Assembly: GCF_001039355.2 (NCBI RefSeq)
Contig: NW_019776179.1
Span: 140,764-164,926, forward strand
Source of the DNA: Lingula anatina
Lineage: Eukaryota; Brachiopoda; Lingulata; Lingulida; Lingulidae
Direction: 5' to 3'
Length of the DNA stretch: 24,163 nucleotides
Shown here: positions 9,612-19,600 of the stretch, one piece after another
Layout of the letters: each line of letters begins with the position of its first letter
Numbering within the stretch: the stretch's first letter is position 1
Program-made: the position numbers and the translations under genes
Notes under the pieces: model-generated
What the model saw: only the letters and a program-made list of their open reading frames with translations
Databases searched by the model: none
Told to the model about the DNA's origin: nothing

Positions 9612-9975
9612 GTGAGTAAACACAGAGACATTGTCCCTATAACATACCACTTTCTAGTAAATAAACCATCCAATCCCTTATGTTTAATAATAAGGGATAA
9701 CAGATATTACATATTTGTGTCGTTTGAGGTGATTTGGTTTCAGTATTTAGTCAGTTGTTATTTTTTATCAGTAGATGCAATTAACATCAAGCCCACAAAA
9801 CATGTAGTTAAGTTTAAGTGGATTTTACTATTATACTGCTTAGTTTGATATTTTCAGATGCTACATGTATTAGTAAAATTTAAAAATAAACGCTATCTAC
9901 ATACACCGACGTGTACTAATACAAGTGCAAACAAGTCTTAGAGGAAACATTTTGGTGGATGCTCTTGTGAGCAGG

Positions 9976-9976
<1 letters not shown>

Positions 9977-10008
<32 letters not shown>

Positions 10009-10022
10009 ATTATTATTATTTT
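9977..10022. repeat. (ATT)n microsatellite, unit A, intron 3
   Basis: ATT trinucleotide run with one TATT-AATATT interruption near the end of unit A. The unit B counterpart is uninterrupted. Confidence 0.9.
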
Positions 10023-10054
10023 TCCTAATCCACACTGCTCATATTTATTATTTA

Positions 10055-10055
10055 N
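10055..10055. other. Assembly gap (single N) between units A and B
   Basis: A lone N placed exactly where unit A stops and unit B begins. No unique sequence lies on either side of it before the homologous stretches start, which argues for a scaffolding join. Confidence 0.9.
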
Positions 10056-10179
10056 AGTGATTTTATAACACACCTCTTTTCAAATCATCATAAACCCGGC
10101 CATCAAACAAACCATCATCTCGCGACATCACACTGTAACCTGATAATTGAGGTCGAGTAGTAGATAATACACCTGTTTT

Positions 10180-11200
10180 CTTTTGTTTTCCTTGTTTTTA
10201 CTGTGATTCCAATATCTAACAATGCGTTACGAAAACACTTGAAGTCTTGAAAGCGAGAACATTGATTTTGGACAGCAATTGTCCTTGAGCACACACAAAA
10301 CTGACAAAGAGAATTTCAAAGTCAGAACAGTTTATAGAAATGACAAAGAAGTGCAATGTAAACATGTAAGAAAGCATGTTGCGGTGCGGCTTACGAACAC
10401 AAGTGGTAATAAATTCAAAACTAAAATATTTTTTCGTTGACAGTAGGTAAGGCCAGACAAAATTGATACGTAGCTTTATAAGCGGCGACTCTCTGTAAAC
10501 AGAGTTAGTAAAATATATATTTTTTCCCTTTGAAATTGTGAAGATAAACGTACAAAACGTTTAAATAATTAATGTTAAAGTCGCTTTTATTCTTTTTTCT
10601 TAAATAGGGGGAGGTAACAAATGCACAGTATATAGGTAATTTAAAGCAAAGATACACCACAAAGTATGATTCCTTTGCAAAGATAGGTGAAAAATTTTGT
10701 TTTCGTCAAAATTACGTTGTCGTTAAGAATGCAAACTTGTACATGTGCAATGATAAAAAGAAAATAAAAAAGAAATTCAACGAAAAGGTATAATTGATGT
10801 CCAGGCACGTTGAATGGTGAAAGATTTCAAAATCCTTTCAAGAATAAAAAAAATTTAAAGATGCCAGCAATTTTCACCTTAAAACAGGAAAGATTCAACT
10901 AAATTACATACGTACAGTTGTAGGTGTACTTTACCCAGCGGCAAATACTTGAAATCAAAATCAATATTTGACACGGGTGTCAATTAGCCGTGTCATAACA
11001 TGATTTCCTGTGTGTTTACAATGTACTTTTTTGTCTCTTCTAGTGACTTAGAAATTCTCTTTGTCTGTTATGTGAGCACTTAAGGACAACTGCTGTCCAA
11101 AATCAATGTTCTCACTTTGAAAGAAGCCAAGTCTTTTTCGTATGTGCTAGGAACCACAGAAAAAAGAAGCAAAACAAAACAAACGTTTTATCTTTTGACC
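10180..11200. repeat. Long diverged inverted repeat upstream of unit B
   Basis: Unit B counterpart of the inverted repeat at 3160-4185, with the same arms (GAACATTGATTTTGGACAGC near 10257 and its reverse complement near 11090-11110) and a few base changes and short indels. Confidence 0.75.
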
Positions 11201-11583
11201 ATTTTTTCGTCACAGGTGAAGTCAAAAGACGATTGTTTGCTTAATTGACCCGGTTTAGAACAAAAAAATTATTGTGGTAAAAAAACAGATGTTGCTTCAC
11301 GATTTTATTAAGTTTAGCATGAAATATTTAAAAAATATACTTTCAAAATAATGCAATGCAAACATTTTGTTCAATAAAACCAAATGTTTTGAAAGCAATT
11401 CAAGTCAAATGGACGTATATATACATCATGGTTCCATGGCAGTCCTTAAATTATTTATACACTCGAAGTAATGATGCTGCGTATGAAAATCGGCGTGATA
11501 GTAAGACAGAGGGGCGCATTTTTCTTTTCAAACTTTATCTTTTTCTTAAAGAAATGCACGACCGGAAACCTGATACGGTGTAG

Positions 11584-11672
11584 TCGTTTCTGATCTCAGA
11601 CACTTGCACAAGCCAATCATTCGATAGGAACTGTGCACTGATTTATTACTTTAAACCTTTGGAAAATTCACC
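11584..11672 (+). promoter_or_regulatory. Conserved upstream block of unit B exon 1
   Basis: Same block as at 4571-4659 with one visible base change (TTATTACTTTAAACC against TTAATACTTTAAACC). This copy precedes the intact exon 1, so it is the likely functional promoter-proximal region or 5' UTR. Confidence 0.55.
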
Positions 11673-12017
11673 ATGCGGGGATTTTACTTATCCCTATGGT
11701 ACACAGTGTTAGGGTTCTTTATAAAATATATCTGTGCGGCCACTGTTGATCTGTGTGGCGGCCTCTCCCGTGAACTCAGATGTGCCAATTTTCAGCAAGT
11801 TTTCACCAACTATACCGCCACCCTTATACTGGACGCTGTAGAAGCGAGCACCAAGTTGGAGTGTACCGAGAAATGTGGAGAAACTGACGGTTGCGCGGCA
11901 GTTGTATTCAAAAACCATGATCACACGTGCCATATGCTCCCTCAACTCCAAAATGTCTCGCAGTTTTCTTCCACTTCCCCAACTGGGATATGGATGGCCA
12001 ATGTTAAAGACATCTCC
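11673..12017 (+). CDS. Exon 1 (unit B): signal peptide plus PAN/Apple-like domain
   Basis: ATG at 11673, 115 codons, donor gtaagt at 12018, ends in phase 0. The N terminus is hydrophobic (MRGFYLSLWYTVLGFFIKYI), with cleavage likely near the CAA-TVDLC boundary. Mature residues show C-x(7)-C, then LECTEKC, GCAAVVF and TCHML, the core spacing of PAN_1 domains (helix with CxxxC, then CAA-[FV]-x-F, then C-x-ML). Sequons NYT and NVS are present. This is the open copy of the exon; the corresponding exon at 4660 has a stop at codon 13. The start is supported by the same ATG and upstream block in the minus-strand paralogue. Confidence 0.88.
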
Positions 12018-15000
12018 GTAAGTAGTTTCCCCTTTTTTATTTTTTTTAATTTTAACTGTTTTCAGATGCACATCATTTTAATGCATATCGAGGCTTAAGA
12101 CAGGTGTGTATAGCCTCGGTCACAACCGGCCGTACGGGCTCTTACGGACTGTTTGCGTCCAAACGTTGCGCAGAATCTCACGTCCCACGCAAGTCCTTCT
12201 TACGAATTTTCGAGTTCGCAGACAGCCCGTAAGCACGTACAGATTCTACGAATAACCTGCGGACAGCAAGGCCGCAAGCGTAACATGCTCCCCTCGCAGA
12301 GTTCGCAAGTATGTCGTGCGTGGTCCAAGACGCAAGCAATGAAGGAGCAAGTACCCTTTGCGTGTTGAGTAAGGCGCACACCCATCCAGGTAACGAACGA
12401 AGTCGAAAGCACGCCGGGAATGCGTCGCACGTACGTCACCCCCAAGCCTGGTGTATAAAAGGCGTGCTCACGACGCACGCTCATGTCTTGACAATGAAAG
12501 TCGATTGTGCAACGTGTACAACAATTTTCAAAAAATTCAAATTTTGCTAAATTTAGCTTCTAGTACCCCTGTATGCCTCCCTTGGAAGAGAAAGAAACTT
12601 ACAGAGCAAAAAAGAAGGGGGGAGGAAGAAGAAAGACGGGGTGAAGAGGAGGCAAATTTGACGCACGTCGTCGTACGTCATCATAAGTGTGTGAGGCAAG
12701 TGCAAAGCAAAAGTGAAGCGAAAGGGAACTACTTTCGCTGTGCGTTGCATTCTCTTCATTAGCGGGAGTGCGTGCCACGAACGCAGGTAGCAAGACAAAC
12801 CCAAGAAATGAGTACAATTTCCGCGGCCATCGCACCTTGCAGTTAGCGTCCCTGCTTCAAAGGACATCTCACGTGGCCCCTACGACTCGCAAAGCAGACT
12901 TGCGCCTTTCCATTGAAACCTTTCTTCTACTTCTACGAATTCCACGGCCTCCACTGCACCCAAAAATCGTAGGGGACGCACGGTCCTTATATTCGTGCGT
13001 CCGGTTGTGACCGAGGCTTTAGTTTCGCAGCTAGGTACCCCCTTGTTCCCAGTCTCTCCATTAAAGAAAAAGTAAAAAGGCATAATGACTTGCAATTAAC
13101 GAAAAAAACTTGGATTTACATCCTTGTGCCGTACATGCTTGCATTATTTTTTTCCATTTGCCCCCTGCACGCATGCAGTGCTTTACCTTTTTTACTTGAG
13201 ACTTATTTCACGTTATTTACAAGTTTTTAAAAAAGATAGTGATAATGTTTTTAAAGCTAGCTATGAATGTGTTCCCGGATAGATTTTTTTTTCAATTCAA
13301 TTTCAATTTATTTCTGTACTGGTACATAAATAATCAAGATCTTGTACAATGTAATATGATTTTAAAAAACAATACAAGTAGTGCATTGCCAGTCTCTAAT
13401 TGGTAATTGAATTGCCAGTTTGTGAGTGAACAAGTATATATCTTTATATAATGAACACATGTACTAGTTTAGTTTCTAATAAAATATTCCAGCTAGGCAG
13501 TGAGATTTAACGTCTTAGTGTAATTCAAGATTTACCATAGACACAAACCTTGAAGCATGTGGCTACAATCATAAGTTACACAATACGAAGCGTTTCAAAT
13601 TTACAAGGAAGGGAGAACTACACATATAAACTAACAGATAAGTAAATAACAAAGCTAAACTGATATAAGCATTGTTACCCTTGACCATGCGGCTGGTTGA
13701 GTCCCACTGCCGAGTCACTTCTCACAACAGTGAGACCATAAACTGACATTTTTTCAAGGAATATGCTAAGAGTTACCAAGGAGAGCAATCACTTCATTTC
13801 TTTTGAATGATTTTGCTATAAAAATGGAGAGATAGACTAAATTCTCTTTGTTGACACTGTTAAATATTTTGCATAATATAATTCATTAATATACGGCCTA
13901 TCAGGGGACCACGAGAGATAAATGAATTATGCTTACCTTTGTAGTCGCTAAATAAAGCATTTTTTTTTTCAATTATGCAGGTAGCAACGTTATTGAAGGG
14001 TTGGTTTTTTGCATGATAAAATATCTGTTTCAGACCTTAACGTAAAAAAAATAACGAAGACCTCTAATTTTCAAGTTAACGTCACAACATTTATGACGAA
14101 TAAATAGACTGATATAAATTTATTTCAGACGCAATGAATTTATGTTTCAAAAATGGACAAAGCAATTACATCAAGTATACATAGAATTCAGACGAAGTGA
14201 TGGCGAAAAACATGTGTATAAATGAACGCCACGATTATTTATGAACACTAGCGTTTTTCGTATAACATTTACCCTGGCCTATGGCGTAATGGCGAGAAGA
14301 GATAGTTAGAGAGAGAGAGAGAGACCACTTCGGTAAAATTTTGCCAGTTTTTATGAACAATTTCCTATACACCAATGTGAGCAGCAACCAGCTCATGGCA
14401 TTCCGCTCAGTAACATATTCAAAATATGGTCATTGTTAAATCTGACATGGGTGCAGATAAGTATAAAATCTGTATTTCCATATAATATTTTACGCATTTA
14501 CACACACTGGACAATAGAAATGTCACCCCTACTGAACCAATACTTTGGGGGAGATAATGACTGTGGAATGATATGCTCCTGGTATCATTTTATTAACATC
14601 ACATTTCACAAAAGAAACAGTTCTGACTGAACAATTCAACTGTATCGAAATCCTGACATTGCTTATATTCCTCCTCTTCAAGTTAATAACTTTGATTACT
14701 CTGATTCAGGGGGTGACACTTCTATTGTCCAGTGTGTGTAAAAGCTTACTGTATAGTGAGAAATAAAAAACACCAATAGTTCATTGAAAATTGTCAATAG
14801 CTCATATCCATACTCGTTATTGCAGCCCAGGGATGAATTTGAAGGAGTATGCTCTACTGTGAAGTGCAGTGAGGGGTCTCGATGTCGTGTAGATTGCATC
14901 ACTCAAGAGCCAGTCTGCGTAGGTTTGTACAACATTTAAAAGCATGATCCCTCAACTGAGTTGAAACCCGTTTGAGGGAGCTCTATACCTTAATATATAA

Positions 15001-15498
15001 AGGACTATATTTAGGGAAATAGCAAATTTGCTTTGTGGAACTGATCCCAGGAGTGATTCTATACTATTCTGGGCATATTTCGTCTATTTTTTAAAAAAAC
15101 ATCTTTGTGGTTTATGGAACAGACCCTTTAACCAGGAGAAACCTTTCATTCAAAGATAGTTGCCGCGTACTATTGACTTAATTCGAGTTTGTTTTCGGAT
15201 ATTTGAGACAATTTTTAAGAACCGAATTAAACAGTTGCTGAAAATGACTGAGAATGTTCCAATTATATTGTTTGGCAAAAGCAAGAACAGCCCCGGCAGC
15301 AGTGCTTGTATTTACCTCGATGAAGATGTAAATGTTCGGGCAACATCCTTAACGAAACATAATTTGCAAGATGTATCTCTGCATAGACAAAACGTCATTA
15401 CATAGCAGTACATGTAGTGGTTCTTCTTCGCATTTTATCTAGGGAGTATTCTAATATTACTTGTTAGTAATTTTGAGTGTCCTTTTTGTAACCTTTTT

Positions 15499-15567
<69 letters not shown>

Positions 15568-16226
15568 TCAATAATTGCCTACAAGTTAATGGCGAAAAGA
15601 CTACGTGTATCATCCTCCACGTATTAATTCATTGTACCGGTACATCTGATCCCTATTTTCTGCCCTCTAGTTTGAAATAAAAGTTAAAAGTTAAGCCCCT
15701 TGGAGACTGAACTGACGAGAGTTTCAATACCAGGCAGTAGATACGTAGTTTTATGTACTTAATATTACAGGGAGTTCAGCTTATTGTGATGAGACTCCAG
15801 TTTCCAATGTCGTCTACTCTGGTTGGGATGGTCAGTTGGGTACGGTGAAGGGAAGCGGACCAGTGAGTAAACACAGAGACATTGTCCCTATAACATACCA
15901 CTTTCTAGTAAATAAACCATCCAATCCCTTATGTTTAATAATAAGGGATAACAGATATTACATATTTGTGTCGTTTGAGGTGATTTGGTTTCAGTATTTA
16001 GTCAGTTGTTATTTTTTATCAGTAGATGCAATTAACATCAAGCCCACAAAACATGTAGTTAAGTTTAAGTGGATTTTACTATTATACTGCTTAGTTTGAT
16101 ATTTTCAGATGCTACATGTATTAGTAAAATTTAAAAATAAACGCTATCTACATACACCGACGTGTACTAATACAAGTCCAAACAAATCTTAGAGGAAACA
16201 TTTTGGTGGATGCTCTTGTGAGCAGG

Positions 16227-16272
<46 letters not shown>

Positions 16273-16557
16273 CTAATCCACACTGCTCATATTAATTATT
16301 AATATTATATGCATTATATAAATACGGTATATAGTAATTTGGTGTATAATTACAGAGTTTCACTTACAACAAGATACAGGACAGTACCGGATTGAGAATC
16401 GAATTTAGTGGAACAATACGCGCCGCCTTTCAATGCGTAAGATGTGGATCTCTATTCTTCTTTCACATAAACGGAATACGTTGTAGGAACCCCCAGTCGA
16501 TTAATTTTTTTGAATATCACACTACAAGTCGCAACAGAATGGAACATGGTTCAGGTA

Positions 16558-16637
<80 letters not shown>

Positions 16638-19600
16638 TATCTAATTATCAGCAATGTTTATGTATTATGTTTCATTACAAATAGTGTTGTTTTTGTTATG
16701 CTGGTACATGTGACTTAATATTTTTTTTTTATAATTTTATTCTTATTTGTGTTATGCCATATACCTTGTGTAACGTTGTATTATTTTATGCTGTACTGCC
16801 AAAATAGCGAATTCGAAAGGCCGTGTGTGTTATGTTGTCATCATGTTTTTTTATTTGTTATTTTGTGTTTTATTTCTATTCATTAATATATAGACTTGAC
16901 ATTTAATATGGAGTATTTTTCCAAATCATTTTTTCTTTGATATTTTTCCTTCTTTTTGGACAATTATGAATGAACATTAGAATTTAAATATTGTTTTAAG
17001 AACTTCATATTATCTTTTCAGTATAATTGCGACATCAGTTCTTCAATCGAATTCACCTTATTAGGCAAACAAAAATACATTGCCGATTGTTTATCAAACA
17101 ACCACCATTAAAAGCGTTTTTTTTTTCTTTGCTCTCGATTTTTTCCAAATTATCATATGTTGAGGAGTTAAACGCTCCACAAAGAACGCTTATATCATTG
17201 TCTAATTGCAACAATGGCCAGTGGTGCGTTTGTCTTCATCTGGTTGCTATTATGACTCTAAAGTGGCAAGGTGTTCCTGCTGACAGATTTCCTGGAGTTT
17301 GAACTGGTATTATTTGGTTTAGATTTGTTGTAGGACCAGTATGATTTTGGCAAGTTCTGGCTACATGAAGACTGTCCATAGCTATAGGTTTTTTTTTAAT
17401 CTGGCAATCTTGATTGTCGCGGCAGCTGCATAGACCCTTGGTTCTGTAAGTAATTTGCAATACAGGTGCCTCGTTTAATTCATCTTGTAATGTAAAAGAG
17501 TTCCTGAGGTGCCCTCTGGCTAATTTAAGGCAGTTGGTTTCCAAAATATTCTTGTATCTAGTCTGGTTCAGGTTTCTATATATGACTATCAATGAGGTTT
17601 TGGCACCAACGTGAATCTGTCCCAAATGCAGATGCTCCCACCGCCCCAAGTTGCCCTGGGAGCGACAAACGTGTAGTCGTAGGCCTTGTCGGAAAGTCTA
17701 TAAACACTTATTTGACCACCTTGGCGGTACAGATGATATCTTGACTCATAAGTGTAACCCATATGTTTCAAGTGCTGTTCCCAGAAACGTTAATGGCTCC
17801 AAACTCATTGCAGAAATGAAAGATGATGTTTCGCTGCTTAAACCAGTCTGGTACTTCCCAAGAAAATCACCACACATTACGTAATACAACAGTGATTCAG
17901 ACAAGGCAGTCAGTTGTTTGTTACTTACACACCTTACTTCAAATTTATTCAGCCTCAAAATTCATATGAAATGCGCGTTTTAGAAATAAATAAAACATTT
18001 TTACCTAGTCATAGAAATTAAAATATTTCATGTAAAATGTCAAGTCTCTCCATATATTTATTTGACATGTTATTGCTTTTGTGGTACACTTTGCATTACA
18101 GCCAACACCATAAAGTCTTATGAAATATCACTGAGGATACTTAAGTTTTGAAATTTGGTTCATTAACTTAATAGATACATCAGCATATATACTATAGATA
18201 TGAAAGAAACGGACACGCATTCATCATAATTACCAACCTGCAACGAGCTCAACAGAAACTGTCTTTGTAACACATTTATTTCTAGTGTCTGGCATCTGTT
18301 GGGGTGTTCCTGCTGGCATTACCACCATTAACATTTATGCAAAGAACACAAGCGGGGATGGAGAAGCATATCTTGGTTGGAACGCGTACTCCTACTTCAA
18401 ATTTGAGGAAATAGAAGCTAATCCTGGACAATGTTAGTACCTTTGTTTTTAATATTTTCTGATTAACGGTAATTGTTTTAGAACTTGATTATAAAAAGAA
18501 AACTCCTTGTATAATTGTCTTGAAATTGTACCATCTATTACAGTAGGATAGCCTGATATAACAAGTCTAACAGTGATAAGAACCCCTCGCTCCGAATGTT
18601 TTAGTATGAATTGATCTAGGTAATGAAACATTAAAGCTTATACTTCAGTACACCTTCAGGGTTTCAAGTTTTTGTTTTGTGTCATATTTGGAATAATTTC
18701 AACACAAAAGTTCCAACTGATTCATTCCATCCCTTGGTCCCCAACATACATGTAAGAATTCAATGTGAAGACTATATACTCTGCGCAATTATTCCCCGAT
18801 GCCACACCCAGACTACGAGGAGTATGTGAATACGTCACCAAGTCAGGGTATGAAGACTCGTTTGCCTTTGGTCAATTTTGGCTGGATTTTTAGCAAATAC
18901 CAGTTAACCAAAGTATTCTGTTTAGCATACCACGCACTAGTGACATCACAGTTAGAAACCAGGCGATTATCTATGCAGGTTCAGGCACTTAAATATAACA
19001 TACAGAAAATGACGGACGAATTCGAATTGACAGAAAGATTAACAACAAATATTTTTGGAATAGAGCTATTATTTTGTCGATAAGAATACATCAGTAATTT
19101 GAGCAACAGTGTAAATGTTTAACTTGTACGGTTTGTCGTGGTACTGATTTTTTTTCATTTGTTCACAAAGGACCTCTTACTATATGTGGTGATATTGTTT
19201 TTGTATAATAATCATTTAGAAGCACTTCGTACATGTTGAAATGCATTAAAGAGTGATGACCTTAATTTTTGCGCTTTATTGAACACTTATAGAATATCCA
19301 ATGATCAGATTTTTAGGTGATATAAACCAAACACTGCATCCAAGTGTATTCATTCCTGTATCATATACGTTACCAGGTTATTTATCCATTTATCCTACTT
19401 TCCAGCGCAGTGTGAGAGTCTGACCGTTTTTAACATCATGGATTTTGCGTCACTAGACAACATTCGCGTAAAAGATGAAAACATTTATATGGTAATTGAT
19501 GTGAATTATTTTCCCTCTCTCTCCCACTCTTCCGCTTTCTCTCTCTCTCTCCCGCTTTCTCTTTCTAGACGAGGAAGAATCCAAAGAATACAAATTCGCT

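Larger units (their letters stand above)
3038..10054. repeat. Unit A of a 7-kb direct repeat
   Basis: Starts AGTGATTTTATAACACACC and runs through the upstream region, exon 1 (stopped), intron 1 with its transposon, exon 2, exon 3 and an (ATT)n tract, ending at the N at 10055. It is near-identical to 10056-16300 apart from scattered substitutions and several indels. With the artefactual 671 bases around 8406 removed, the length is about 6.35 kb. Confidence 0.93.
10056..16300. repeat. Unit B of the 7-kb direct repeat
   Basis: Begins immediately after the N at 10055 with the same bases as 3038 and stays colinear with unit A to just past the (ATT)n tract near 16272. After that it continues without a break into exon 4. 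Differences from A: it lacks the TTAA element, has an extra segment of about 335 bp at 15263-15597, has a shorter transposon in intron 1, and carries an open exon 1. Confidence 0.93.
16555..18285 (+). other. Intron 4
   Basis: Starts with the (TA)n tract, continues with T-rich sequence, and contains the antisense Tc1-like remnant. The end is ordinary AT-rich sequence up to the TTTCTAG acceptor. Confidence 0.7.

Noticed and set aside
12153-13010. Matching open frames in the unit B transposon
   Set aside because: Same reason; coding frames are not preserved across the indels between the copies.
15836-16099. Open frame of 87 codons starting in exon 3 (also at 9585-9848)
   Set aside because: Only the first part is exon 3; the remainder is intron read-through past a good gtgagt donor.
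3038-16300. Interpretation as a recent true tandem gene duplication
   Set aside because: The single N at the junction, the absence of unique junction sequence and allele-like differences make a haplotype join more likely. It remains testable by read depth.
16392-16718. Open frame of 108 codons with a long Tyr-Ile run
   Set aside because: The first part is exon 4, but the rest reads through the donor into the (TA)n tract. The Tyr-Ile repeat is not coding.
18799-19083. Open frame of 94 codons in intron 5
   Set aside because: No recognisable domain and no need for it in the phase-consistent gene model. A degraded transposon fragment is possible but cannot be shown.
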